In this document: positions 30,193 through 39,633 of the stretch, piece after piece | Position numbering within the stretch: the stretch's first letter is position 1 | How the letters are laid out: each line of letters begins with the position of its first letter | Assembly (NCBI GenBank): GCA_902521315.1 | Contig: CABYRH010000001.1 | Span: forward strand, 1 to 64,000 | From: an uncultured Alphaproteobacteria bacterium | GTDB lineage: Bacteria > Pseudomonadota > Alphaproteobacteria > HIMB59 > GCA-002718135 | DNA: 64,000 nucleotides | Reading direction: 5' to 3' | The notes under the pieces: generated by a model | What the model was told of the DNA's origin: nothing | The model's database searches: none | The model's input: the letters and a program-made list of their open reading frames with translations, nothing else | Translations under genes and position numbers: made by a program

Positions 30193-30450
30193 CTATTCTA
30201 CTTTTTGCAAAGAATACACTGTATCTGTACTATTAAATTTTGAATCAAATTCTTTTGATTTTGGGTCATCAAATAAAGCATAAAATTTTTCTTCATCAGT
30301 AACATTACACATAATCATTACATGGCCATCTTTCACAAAAGCCATATCAAATGCATCAGTATATTTTGCAATATCATCTTTAAAAAAATTATATAATTCC
30401 ATGTAATCTTCCTTGGTAAAAGATCCTTTGGATACAACACATAAATTCAT
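30193..30450 (-). CDS. Hypothetical protein, 85 aa
   Basis: SD GGAG before the ATG on minus strand; convergent with ureG. Confidence 0.65.
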   Translation of the reverse strand: MNLCVVSKGSFTKEDYMELYNFFKDDIAKYTDAFDMAFVKDGHVMIMCNVTDEEKFYALFDDPKSKEFDSKFNSTDTVYSLQKVE

Positions 30451-30461
30451 AATTATCTCCT

Positions 30462-30500
30462 AAAAAAAATATCCTCACCATTTTTCTTAATGGGAGGATA
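30462..30500 (-). terminator. Intrinsic terminator on minus strand inside the leader of the 85-aa gene
   Basis: Minus strand: TATCCT...CCATT/AATGG...AGGATA stem followed by T8 (A8 at 30462-30469 on plus). Confidence 0.75.
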
Positions 30501-30510
30501 AATTTATACG

Positions 30511-30619
30511 TATCTCATTTTAGCTGCTTTTGAACCGCAATAGAGTCAAATCGTTCTAATGAATAGATAATACACAATTATTACAATTCAATGAATTCAA
30601 AGGCAGCTAATTAGAGATA
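30511..30619 (-). repeat. Long imperfect inverted repeat; candidate structured leader RNA or small ncRNA
   Basis: Arms 30511-30534 and 30596-30619, 24 nt with about 4 mismatches, 61-nt spacer. Confidence 0.55.
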
Positions 30620-30630
30620 ATTTAAAACAA

Positions 30631-31035
30631 TTATTCATATTTATCAGAATACAAATAAGGTATTCCAATAACTAAAATTATATAAATAACCATAAAGCCT
30701 GCAATTAGAGGTATTACTTCACCTGCTGGTACTGAGCTAAATGGACCTAAAACAAATCCATAAATTACAAAGAGAATGTTCAAACCTACTAAATAATAAC
30801 CACCACTTCTTTTCATATTGTACAACATGTAAATTGTGAAAGCGATTGCTAATTGAAAAACTATACTCACGATAAAATCTAAAGTGGAAAGTTGAACATT
30901 AAAATTTCCTACAGGTGGTTGCACACCTTGTCCGGAAAAATATCCATACGTAATTCGATAAGACGTATCAATAAAATCAAGAGAGATAAGGATTAACATA
31001 ATCCAATGCAGGGGTTTGAATAATCTTTCTTTCAT
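30631..31035 (-). CDS. Integral membrane protein, function unknown
   Basis: 4 hydrophobic helices. Confidence 0.65.
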   Translation of the reverse strand: MKERLFKPLHWIMLILISLDFIDTSYRITYGYFSGQGVQPPVGNFNVQLSTLDFIVSIVFQLAIAFTIYMLYNMKRSGGYYLVGLNILFVIYGFVLGPFSSVPAGEVIPLIAGFMVIYIILVIGIPYLYSDKYE

Positions 31036-31053
31036 AATAATTATGTTACATTA

Positions 31054-31506
31054 CTAATCTTTTTTGACTGATTCTTGTAAAGAAATATTATTGTTTTCTG
31101 ATGGTTTAGTATCTTTTTTAATAGATTGTATTTTATCAGAAAGTTTAATATCACCGCTAATTTGACCGCCAAGTTTAATTTGTAAATTTTGATATTCAAT
31201 TTTACCTGAGACTTTACCTTGTTCTTGAATTGTAAGAGTACCAGAGGCTTTAATATCACCATCAAATGCTCCCCAAATATCGGCATTATGAGTTTCAATA
31301 GTCCCTTTACAGTCACCAGTAGCTCCTACTACTAGATTATCTGTTTTCATTGTTACATCGGCATCACCATCTATTTGTACTTCATCAGCTTGTTTTATTT
31401 CACCATTAATAACTACACCATGACCAATAACAACCTTAGCAGATCCCTTTGCAGGTCTAAACACGTCAGGCGATGAACTTGTATTATCTTCTTTTTTTTC
31501 AAACAT
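31054..31506 (-). CDS. Bactofilin family polymer-forming protein
   Basis: VVIGHGVVINGEIKQADEVQIDGDADV...TIETHNADIWGAFDGDIKASGTLTI beta-helix repeats. Confidence 0.88.
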   Translation of the reverse strand: MFEKKEDNTSSSPDVFRPAKGSAKVVIGHGVVINGEIKQADEVQIDGDADVTMKTDNLVVGATGDCKGTIETHNADIWGAFDGDIKASGTLTIQEQGKVSGKIEYQNLQIKLGGQISGDIKLSDKIQSIKKDTKPSENNNISLQESVKKD

Positions 31507-31649
31507 TTTACCTCCCCATACTTTTTGATAATGCAGTTGTATTATAACTACTGCAGGAGTTTTGATTGAGCAGGTTGCTTCAACTGCTTTAATATCTAAT
31601 AAATAACATAAAAAAACTCATATTTGAATATTTATGTAATTTTTAAAGG

Positions 31650-32333
31650 TTATTTTTGATGATTTACAACATCAACAAGGATGGCAATTACCAAATTCAA
31701 TATTGTAATTGAGCAAATTGAAATAAAACTAAAGAAGTAAATCCACGCCCACCAATAGATAGCCTGCATAGGGAGCATAACATTTTCCCAACTTGATAAT
31801 GTTAATACTTGGAATAAGGTAATAAGCGATATTCCAAGATCAGCCCATCTATTAGGATCATCTTCGCCAAATAAAATTGAACCCATTGTTGCGTAAATAT
31901 AGAGAATAATAAAAAGAAGCAGACTAACAAAAAATACCCTTTTAATAGAAGCAAGAATTGCTTCTATAATTTTTTTTAATTCAGGAATAACAGATATTAA
32001 TCGTAAAACTCTAAATATACGAAGAAGACGTAAAACTAAAAAACTAGAATTATTTGGAATGGGAATTAATGAGATAGCTACAATTATTGTATCAAATACA
32101 TTCCAACCATCTTTGAAAAAATTTTTCTTATTTTTTTCTCCAATAAAACGAATTAAAATTTCAATAACAAAGAAAATGGTGATTGCATAATCAAGTAAAT
32201 GAATAGTATTTAAAAATATGGGATCTAATTGATATGTTGTAGCACCAATAAGTATTGCATTAAGAATAATTATGATGACAACTGAAAATTGAAAAATCCG
32301 ATTATCTTTTAATTTTGAAAAAAAATTAATCAT
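31650..32333 (-). CDS. Bacterial voltage-gated sodium-channel-like ion transport protein
   Basis: Single 6-TM domain; S4 RLLRIFRVLRLI; filter TLSSWENVM. Confidence 0.88.
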   Translation of the reverse strand: MINFFSKLKDNRIFQFSVVIIIILNAILIGATTYQLDPIFLNTIHLLDYAITIFFVIEILIRFIGEKNKKNFFKDGWNVFDTIIVAISLIPIPNNSSFLVLRLLRIFRVLRLISVIPELKKIIEAILASIKRVFFVSLLLFIILYIYATMGSILFGEDDPNRWADLGISLITLFQVLTLSSWENVMLPMQAIYWWAWIYFFSFISICSITILNLVIAILVDVVNHQK

Positions 32334-33835
32334 TTTAAATTAACAAATGCCAAAGATGCTGTATCTTCTAAAAATAAAACTAATCCATTTTCTATTTTAA
32401 TCATATCTCTAATTCTTTCACCCATATTTATTCTTTCTAAATTATCAATTTTATTATTATTTATTAAATCAAAAAAATAAATTGAATTATCTTTTAAAGA
32501 TGCAACAACATATTTATTTTTTTCATCTAAGCCTATAATTTGAGATATACCTATTGATGGATTAAAATATTTTATAGGTTCAATGAAACCATATTCTGAA
32601 TGTGATTTATATAAAGGATATTTTATATATTTTTTTTTATTATGTTCTGCTTTTTTTCCACCATAATGTTCACCATAAGAAGAAATAGCCCATCCATAAT
32701 TTGGAGTGGTATTCTCGTTTAGTTGAATTAAGTTAATTTCATCTCCACCTTCTGGACCATGTTCAGCTTCTAGTAAAAAATTATTTGCCTTATCATAAAA
32801 TAAACCTTGAGGATTTCGATGTCCCATACTGATTATTGAATAATCTTTATTGTTTTTACTAATTTTAATTATTTTACCAAATATACTTTTCTTATTTTGA
32901 ACTCTATGTCGACTTCTAAAATCTCCAGTAGATAACAAAACAGTATCTTTATTAAGGTTAGTAATTCGACCTCCAGATTGATGAGCATTAAATTCTTTAT
33001 CTATATTTTTATCTACATGCACACATTCATCAGAGGTAAATAAAATTTCAAATTTAATGAAATTGTAATTCATTTTTCCTTCGAGAAGACTTGTGTTCCA
33101 GCAATTTGAAGTAACTTCTCTTGTGTAGGAGACATAAATGTCATCTTCATATATTTGTATATCTTTTGTAGAATACCAACCACCTTCAAGCCAATCAAAA
33201 TTATGTTGTCTCGATTTCTTGAATTGATCCTCATTTATAAATTCATGAATATTTGTGTTTATTTGTTTTAATATTAAATCTTTATTTAGCTTATTAATGG
33301 GACTTGAAGAGTAGGCTAATATACCACTTGCTGAAAGTAAAATGAGTTTATTCTTATGTTCATCAATATATCCGCTAGCAGGAAATTGATTTGCTATTCC
33401 ATACATTAAAATATTTTTTTCAGGATTATAAATATCAACATCTAAAATATTTGATGTAAAACTGTGAGATGAATTATAGATGTATTCTAAGTTACTATTC
33501 TTTGATTTAATATGCATATCAAATTCATAAGGATCAACTTGTGATAATAATTTTTCAAAAATTTCTTCTATTGGCTGCAAATACTCAATATCTTCAAGCA
33601 TATCTTGAAAAGCTCTTTCTAATAACCTTTTTTGCCCTTTAAATAGATTGCTTTCTTTTTGAATGGTTTCAATTTCTTTTTCAAGTTCGTCTATATTTTT
33701 TTGAGAAAAAACATATTTATTAATTAATTGTTGTTGATTTTTATTTAAAAGATTTCTGAAAATTTGAAAATCATAAAAAAAATTAAGTAAAAGAAAAGTA
33801 AAGATTAATAAAAATAAAGAGTAAAGTATTTTCAT
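32330..33835 (-). CDS. Membrane-anchored glucose/sorbosone dehydrogenase-like beta-propeller (PQQ-dependent type)
   Basis: GHRNPQGLFYD, EHGPEGGDEINLI, NYGWAISSYGEHYGG; N-terminal TM and coiled coil. Confidence 0.8.
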   Translation of the reverse strand: MKILYSLFLLIFTFLLLNFFYDFQIFRNLLNKNQQQLINKYVFSQKNIDELEKEIETIQKESNLFKGQKRLLERAFQDMLEDIEYLQPIEEIFEKLLSQVDPYEFDMHIKSKNSNLEYIYNSSHSFTSNILDVDIYNPEKNILMYGIANQFPASGYIDEHKNKLILLSASGILAYSSSPINKLNKDLILKQINTNIHEFINEDQFKKSRQHNFDWLEGGWYSTKDIQIYEDDIYVSYTREVTSNCWNTSLLEGKMNYNFIKFEILFTSDECVHVDKNIDKEFNAHQSGGRITNLNKDTVLLSTGDFRSRHRVQNKKSIFGKIIKISKNNKDYSIISMGHRNPQGLFYDKANNFLLEAEHGPEGGDEINLIQLNENTTPNYGWAISSYGEHYGGKKAEHNKKKYIKYPLYKSHSEYGFIEPIKYFNPSIGISQIIGLDEKNKYVVASLKDNSIYFFDLINNNKIDNLERINMGERIRDMIKIENGLVLFLEDTASLAFVNLK

Positions 33836-33857
33836 TATAAAATATTATAGAACTTGT

Positions 33858-34856
33858 TCAAAGACCTGTTTCTATTACAACTTTACCATGTTTATCTCGT
33901 GGCTCCTTTAAATATTCCCATGCATTACGATACTCTTCCATTGGATATGTACGATCAATATTAGGTTTCAACTTTCCTTCTTTTAATGATTTATAAACAA
34001 AATCAGTTCCTCTATTTTTCATTTCAGCATTTTCAACATAATTAAATAGTGAATAAGGATGAAATTTAGCGTTTGCTTGAAACATATCTACTATTGGTAA
34101 TTGAGGGAATACTCCATCTAATGTTCCATAAAAATAAATAGTAGCATCACGTGCAAGGGCAGGGCTATACTTTGAAATCATACCCTGACCAACAGGATCA
34201 AATGCAGCATCAATGCCTCTACCATTTGTTACTTCTTTTATAGTGGATGCTAAATCATTTTTTTCAGGAATAATTACATGTGAAGCGCCTGATTCAATTA
34301 AATAATCAGTATTTTTTTCAAACCTTGTAGTTGTAATCATATTGGCGTTGTATAACTTTCCAATATTTAATGCTGCGTTTCCAGCTGTACTTGTACCAGC
34401 TGTTACGAGAATATTTTTTTCTGGTGATGCTTTGCATAGTTCAACTATGGGATAATAAGCTGTCATAAATTGCATCCATACTGAAGAACTTTCCGCAGCA
34501 CTTAATCCTTCTGGGGCAGGAGTAATATATCTTGCATCTATCGTAACATAATCAGCACTCGCACCTTTATTATAATAAAAATAGGGTAGAGTGCAGTATC
34601 GTTTACCAAGTTCAATATTATTAACACCCTCACCAATTTGATCAACTATTCCAGCAGCTTCCATTCCTATTCGTGCAGGAAATTTTTCAAAACTAAAAGA
34701 ATATCGATCTAGCATTAAATCCATATCACCCCAATTAAGAGCAAAAGCTTCTATACGAAGACGTACTTCACCTGGACCTGCATTTTGTATTTCGCAATCT
34801 TGTAATGTTAAACCTTGATAACCCGAATAATCTTTAATCACCCATTCACGTGCCAT
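33858..34856 (-). CDS. Zinc-type alcohol dehydrogenase / quinone oxidoreductase family (MDR)
   Basis: ARIGMEAAGIVDQIGEGV; NILVTAGTSTAGNAALNIGKLYNA; GIDAAFDPVGQ. Confidence 0.9.
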   Translation of the reverse strand: MAREWVIKDYSGYQGLTLQDCEIQNAGPGEVRLRIEAFALNWGDMDLMLDRYSFSFEKFPARIGMEAAGIVDQIGEGVNNIELGKRYCTLPYFYYNKGASADYVTIDARYITPAPEGLSAAESSSVWMQFMTAYYPIVELCKASPEKNILVTAGTSTAGNAALNIGKLYNANMITTTRFEKNTDYLIESGASHVIIPEKNDLASTIKEVTNGRGIDAAFDPVGQGMISKYSPALARDATIYFYGTLDGVFPQLPIVDMFQANAKFHPYSLFNYVENAEMKNRGTDFVYKSLKEGKLKPNIDRTYPMEEYRNAWEYLKEPRDKHGKVVIETGL

Positions 34857-34899
34857 AATTTTTACTCACTTCTATTAATAAAATTGTAATACTAAAATA

Positions 34900-35919
34900 C
34901 TAAATTGTCTTTAAATTATCAATTTTTCTATCCATGATAAAGAACCATAATGGAGGAATTAACGCCATAATTAACATGACAGAATAATTAGCAGGCATTT
35001 CAATAGCTTTTTCTTCCTGAGATAGAAGAGGGTAAGGCTTGGATGCACTCTGATGATGCTCTGCGTGAAGACCTAAATTAAACGTCGACCAATTAGCAGA
35101 GATGTGACGACTGTTCCAAGAATGGAGATCTGTAAATCTTTCGTATCTTCCATTTTCTTTTTTTCTCTCTAGCCCATAATGCTGAATATAATTTACTAAC
35201 TCCAATAAGATTATAGAAACAAAAGAATGAAAGATAATAAAAACTAAACCATTCATACCAGCAACTAAGTATGCAAATACTAAAAATAAAAATTCTAATA
35301 CAAAATAATGAATCATTCTGTTTTGAAAACTAAAAATATTTAGTCTTTTTCTATCGAGAATATTTTTTTCAATATTCCAAGATGAAATCACACTATTAAT
35401 TACACAGCGAATAAAATAAAAATAAAAATTTTCACCTCTTCTAGCTGTGGCAGGATCTTCTTTAGTGGCTACATTTAAATGATGCCCATATATATGTTCG
35501 ATACGAAAATGGCCGTAACAACATAAAATTAATAAAAATACTCCTATACCTCGCATAAATTTATTTTTTCGATGAATGAGCTCATGTGCCGTTGTAATGC
35601 CAATAGACCCGCCAGACATACCTACTGCAGCACCCAAAGCAGCAGCAGTTAATAAAGTGATACTAGGGTTAGAGACAACAATTAAACCAAATATAATTAA
35701 AAATAAAATACAGGGTAGTACTATTAAAATAGAAAAATTGTGAAACACATTTTCTTTTAATTCAAGATCATCCTTATTTAAGTAAGGTAATAGGAGATCA
35801 ATAATTGGCACTAATACAAAAACCCAAATAAATGGAGATATCGACCAGGAAGGATTTATTATTAATCCTAGAGAACTAGAAAATATTAATATTAGCGGCG
35901 TTACTAAATAAAAAATCAT
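34900..35919 (-). CDS. AlkB-type alkane/fatty-acid-hydroxylase-superfamily monooxygenase
   Basis: Histidine boxes HELIHRK, EHIYGHH, LHAEHH plus NYIQHYGL. Confidence 0.88.
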   Translation of the reverse strand: MIFYLVTPLILIFSSSLGLIINPSWSISPFIWVFVLVPIIDLLLPYLNKDDLELKENVFHNFSILIVLPCILFLIIFGLIVVSNPSITLLTAAALGAAVGMSGGSIGITTAHELIHRKNKFMRGIGVFLLILCCYGHFRIEHIYGHHLNVATKEDPATARRGENFYFYFIRCVINSVISSWNIEKNILDRKRLNIFSFQNRMIHYFVLEFLFLVFAYLVAGMNGLVFIIFHSFVSIILLELVNYIQHYGLERKKENGRYERFTDLHSWNSRHISANWSTFNLGLHAEHHQSASKPYPLLSQEEKAIEMPANYSVMLIMALIPPLWFFIMDRKIDNLKTI

Positions 35920-35982
35920 TGAAATAATTATATATTATTTTTTTTTCTAAACTAATACCTAAATTACAATAAGGATAATTTA

Positions 35983-36918
35983 ATGAATAATAATATAAAA
36001 GGTCTCATTTTAATTATTGTCGGTATGTTATTTATAATTACCCAAGACGTTTTAATTAAATATACTATTTACGATGCTTCTCTAATGCAAATCCTTGTAT
36101 TTAGAGGTGGAATGGGTTTTTTATTATTATGCCTATATTTAATTTATTCGAAACAGCCAATTTATTTTGGTACAGCACACCCTTATATAGCTATTTTTAG
36201 AGGCTCCACCTTCTTCTTTGGCTTTACCTTATTTTTTATTTCGTTAAGCCAAATCACCTTAGCTGAAGCAACAAGTTTATTTTTTGTCAGTCCATTTTTT
36301 ATAACTATTTATTCTTACTTTATTCTGAATATTAAAATTGGATTAAATAGAATTTTTTCAATTTTTGTCGGTTTTTCTGGAACACTTTTAATTATTAAAC
36401 CAGAATTTAATGAAATAAATATTTATATGCTATTTCCAATTATTGCCGCTGCCACATATGCATTATCAATGACCTTGGCAAAAAAAACTTCAGAAAAAGA
36501 TAATTTATTTCAGCAAACATTTCACATTTACATTGGTGCATTTGTTGGAGGAAGTGCAATTAGTATTTTACTACATAATTCAGATTTAAACTTATCAATT
36601 TTTTCTATTCTCAGTAATCCATGGGTACTGAATGATTTACAAACAATTGGATTAATTCTATTTATTTCTACAACAGGTTGTATTGGAATATTTTGTTTGA
36701 TTGCAGCGTACAGAGTTGGCTCTCCGCTAGTAAATAGTATTGCAGAGTATGTACATCTTATCTTTGCTATAATTATAGGCATTATAATTTTTACAGAAAT
36801 ACCAGATATTAATTCATTTATTGGAATTTTTCTTATTATTGCAAGCGGTATCTTTGTTGTATTTAGAGAAAATAAACGTGAAGAATTAGTTGTTGCTGAA
36901 ACTACGCTTAGAACTTAA
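35983..36918 (+). CDS. EamA-family DMT transporter
   Basis: 10 TM pattern, two EamA repeats. Confidence 0.87.
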   Translation: MNNNIKGLILIIVGMLFIITQDVLIKYTIYDASLMQILVFRGGMGFLLLCLYLIYSKQPIYFGTAHPYIAIFRGSTFFFGFTLFFISLSQITLAEATSLFFVSPFFITIYSYFILNIKIGLNRIFSIFVGFSGTLLIIKPEFNEINIYMLFPIIAAATYALSMTLAKKTSEKDNLFQQTFHIYIGAFVGGSAISILLHNSDLNLSIFSILSNPWVLNDLQTIGLILFISTTGCIGIFCLIAAYRVGSPLVNSIAEYVHLIFAIIIGIIIFTEIPDINSFIGIFLIIASGIFVVFRENKREELVVAETTLRT

Positions 36919-36928
36919 ATTAAAAAAA

Positions 36929-36970
36929 TTGGGGCAAAACTCCCTCAGTGGAGAGGGCTTTATACCCCAA
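36929..36970. repeat. Two-tier hairpin downstream of EamA gene
   Basis: TTGGGG/CCCCAA outer stem and CCCTC/GAGGG inner stem. Confidence 0.5.
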
Positions 36971-37011
36971 AATAATATAGTGTATTATTTGTTTTTAATC
37001 TACTGAACAAT

Positions 37012-37031
37012 GAGAGGTCTTTTTACCTCTC
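37012..37031. terminator. Hairpin between convergent genes
   Basis: GAGAGGT-CTTTTT-ACCTCTC, followed by T-rich sequence. Confidence 0.65.
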
Positions 37032-37064
37032 TTTATTAATTTGGTAAGTTAATAAATGAAAAAA

Positions 37065-39629
37065 TTATTTACTCATCAGTAAGGTTTTTTCTAAAGCTAT
37101 TTTAAATTCATTTTCAGTGTTGTGGTTATAAAAGGGTACAGCGGTAATTAAATAAGAGTCTGCATTAATGGATATAACTTCTTTATGATCACTAATTTTC
37201 TTCAGAAAATCTTCTTTCCACTTATCATTTGCAATTAAGTGCTGTCCTTTTGGTTCGATAAAAACTTGAAATATTAAATCTTCCTCATTGCGTTGTTTAC
37301 AAAATAAAAGAAAATCAGGTTCAAAAGCACGACCAAAATCATCAAAGATTTTTATTTCTCTTTCATTTCTCACTAAATAAATATCTTTGAATTTAGTTTT
37401 AATACCTTCTAAACGCCTTGCAAAAAGTTCAACAAATTGTTTTTCTTCACTCGTACCATAATTTGCATTAAAGACATACCAGTCTTTATCTGCAACTAAG
37501 TTTTCTTGTCCGTTTGATCTTTCATCATTTTTATTAATTCGAATTTCTTTATCTTTAAATGTACTTTGAACTGGAACTTTAAAGAAATTAGAACCCTCAT
37601 AATCAGGTGTATTATTTTTAATTTGATTTTCAATATTTTGTAAAATTCCGTTTAGGGCTTCTAAATAATCATCATTTGAAATTTTTTTAATTCTATGACT
37701 TGTTCCAACAAAAGATATTTCTAGGTCTGCCAGAAATTCTGAGTTATCTATGAGATTTGATATAGAATTTATACTTGGAAAATAATGAGACAAACTATCA
37801 AAATAAAAAAATGGGTTTTGACTCAAGGCATATCGAATAATATGTTTTGGTATCTCATATAATTTAATATCTTTAGTTTGAATTGACTCATCAGATGATT
37901 CAGTAGAATCCTTTTCATTAAAAGGGCTGGATATTTTTCCAATACCCGAAGATAAAATATGTTTATAATTTATTAGCTTTATATTTAAATCATTAAAAGA
38001 TTTTACGTTATTCAAATTCTTTGCTATCTTTTTATTAATAAATACAAATCCTTTTTTATAAAAATTTGTTTTTTTAAATTCAGACTTTAATTTTAAATCA
38101 AGTTTAATAAAATTAGCATCATCTTCAAATATACCTGAGTCAACAAGTGCTCTCTTTAATTCTGAGATATAACGACTATCTTCTTTAGTATGATAATATA
38201 ATTCTTCTAATATTTTTAAGTCGTTAAAAATATCATCATCAAATTTTCGAGTATACTCATCTTGACCTTCCTCAAGAGAGAAGGGGTAGTATCTAGCACC
38301 ACGACCAATTAATTGAGCTTCTGAAAGTGTTGTTTTACCAGGTTTTCCTTTATTATTATCACGACCATCATAAAGTCGAACAATATCAAACAAGTTCAAA
38401 ACATCCCAACCTTCATTTAATTTTTGAACTGCAAAAACTGCTCTAATTGGATTATTGAGATCCTCTAATGTATTTAATAATATTTGATTTTGTTCAGCTT
38501 CTGAGTCATTATTTGCACTTAAGCAATTTTCCAATTTAAAATTTATTTTAATACGTTTTACAATTTCGCTAGTTGATATATTTTTGGACTCAAAAAATTT
38601 AAATGCCTTTTTAACAATTGATATTTCAGAGGTATTGTAAATTTCTTCTACCATTTCAGAAGAAAGATTATCAATTAAATTATGAAAATTTACTTTGTTT
38701 TGTTCGGACTCTCTGATTGTTTTTTTTGACTTGAAGAGTATAACGGGTTTTAAGTTTATATTGTTTGAAGATGCTAATTCTTGACGATACAAATTTAAAA
38801 TTAGAGCCTGAATTATTCTATCTTCGTCCTTATACAAACTTCTTATTAAGTTAATCTCTTTGGAGTATTTATCATTACGAAATTCTGCAAGGTCATACTT
38901 AAAAATTACCTTATCTTGATAATGCTTAAGCAATGCAACTGCGTCAGTATCAATAGTTGCTGTAAATTCCAGAAGAATGTTGTCAAAGTTAGAATCATGA
39001 ATTTTTTTTACAGTATTTTCCCAACTTCCAAATAAATTTCCAGATTTTGTACCTGCTACTAAATGGTGAGCCTCATCTGCAATTAAAACTAATTTCTTTT
39101 CCTTAAAGTCTTCATAGGTAACACTGTTTTCTTTCGTTTTATTCAAGTCAAGATGAAGCTGTTGGATGGTGGTGAATTTTAAGTTGATATTTTGTTTATC
39201 TGTTTCTTCAAAATTGTCGATTTCTTTTATAAACACCTCATTACCATCTATGATAATTTTTTTATTGAATAAATATTTTAAAGCCTCTGGATTGAGGAAA
39301 TTATCTTTGGTTTTTTGAATGATATTGTTGCTATTTACAAAGAACAAAAAGTCTCGGTACCCTTTTTGATATAGGAATAGAATTAACCCTGCCATAATCA
39401 ATGTTTTTCCACTTCCCGTAGCCATATTATAAAGTAAATGAAGTGGTTTTTTTGGCTTACCCTCAAAATCTTCTTGGTCTACATAAATATACCTTTTGAA
39501 TGCTTCAATCTGATAAGATCGTTGGCCAAATCCAGGTTTCAAATTATTTTTAATGCTATTAGGTAAATCAATTTCAGTTAATAATTTTTTAACAATTGGG
39601 TTGTTAAATATATCATTAAGAGAAGCCAT
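37065..39629 (-). CDS. Type III restriction enzyme, Res subunit
   Basis: MATGSGKTLIMAGLILFLYQ, DEAHH, EGWDVLNLFDIVRL, C-terminal nuclease region FEPDFLLF..VFIEPKG. Confidence 0.93.
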   Translation of the reverse strand: MASLNDIFNNPIVKKLLTEIDLPNSIKNNLKPGFGQRSYQIEAFKRYIYVDQEDFEGKPKKPLHLLYNMATGSGKTLIMAGLILFLYQKGYRDFLFFVNSNNIIQKTKDNFLNPEALKYLFNKKIIIDGNEVFIKEIDNFEETDKQNINLKFTTIQQLHLDLNKTKENSVTYEDFKEKKLVLIADEAHHLVAGTKSGNLFGSWENTVKKIHDSNFDNILLEFTATIDTDAVALLKHYQDKVIFKYDLAEFRNDKYSKEINLIRSLYKDEDRIIQALILNLYRQELASSNNINLKPVILFKSKKTIRESEQNKVNFHNLIDNLSSEMVEEIYNTSEISIVKKAFKFFESKNISTSEIVKRIKINFKLENCLSANNDSEAEQNQILLNTLEDLNNPIRAVFAVQKLNEGWDVLNLFDIVRLYDGRDNNKGKPGKTTLSEAQLIGRGARYYPFSLEEGQDEYTRKFDDDIFNDLKILEELYYHTKEDSRYISELKRALVDSGIFEDDANFIKLDLKLKSEFKKTNFYKKGFVFINKKIAKNLNNVKSFNDLNIKLINYKHILSSGIGKISSPFNEKDSTESSDESIQTKDIKLYEIPKHIIRYALSQNPFFYFDSLSHYFPSINSISNLIDNSEFLADLEISFVGTSHRIKKISNDDYLEALNGILQNIENQIKNNTPDYEGSNFFKVPVQSTFKDKEIRINKNDERSNGQENLVADKDWYVFNANYGTSEEKQFVELFARRLEGIKTKFKDIYLVRNEREIKIFDDFGRAFEPDFLLFCKQRNEEDLIFQVFIEPKGQHLIANDKWKEDFLKKISDHKEVISINADSYLITAVPFYNHNTENEFKIALEKTLLMSK

Positions 39630-39633
39630 TTAA

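Noticed and set aside
30511-30619. Inverted repeat considered as a MITE with terminal inverted repeats
   Set aside because: No target-site duplication seen at the flanks and only one copy noticed; leader RNA or ncRNA is a better fit with the adjacent terminator and SD.
30511-30619. 6S RNA
   Set aside because: About 110 nt is shorter than typical 6S RNA, and I could not recognise the central bubble and conserved features.
31041-31316. Minus-strand ORF of 91 aa
   Set aside because: Lies in an alternative frame of the bactofilin gene; repetitive composition follows the beta-helix repeats.
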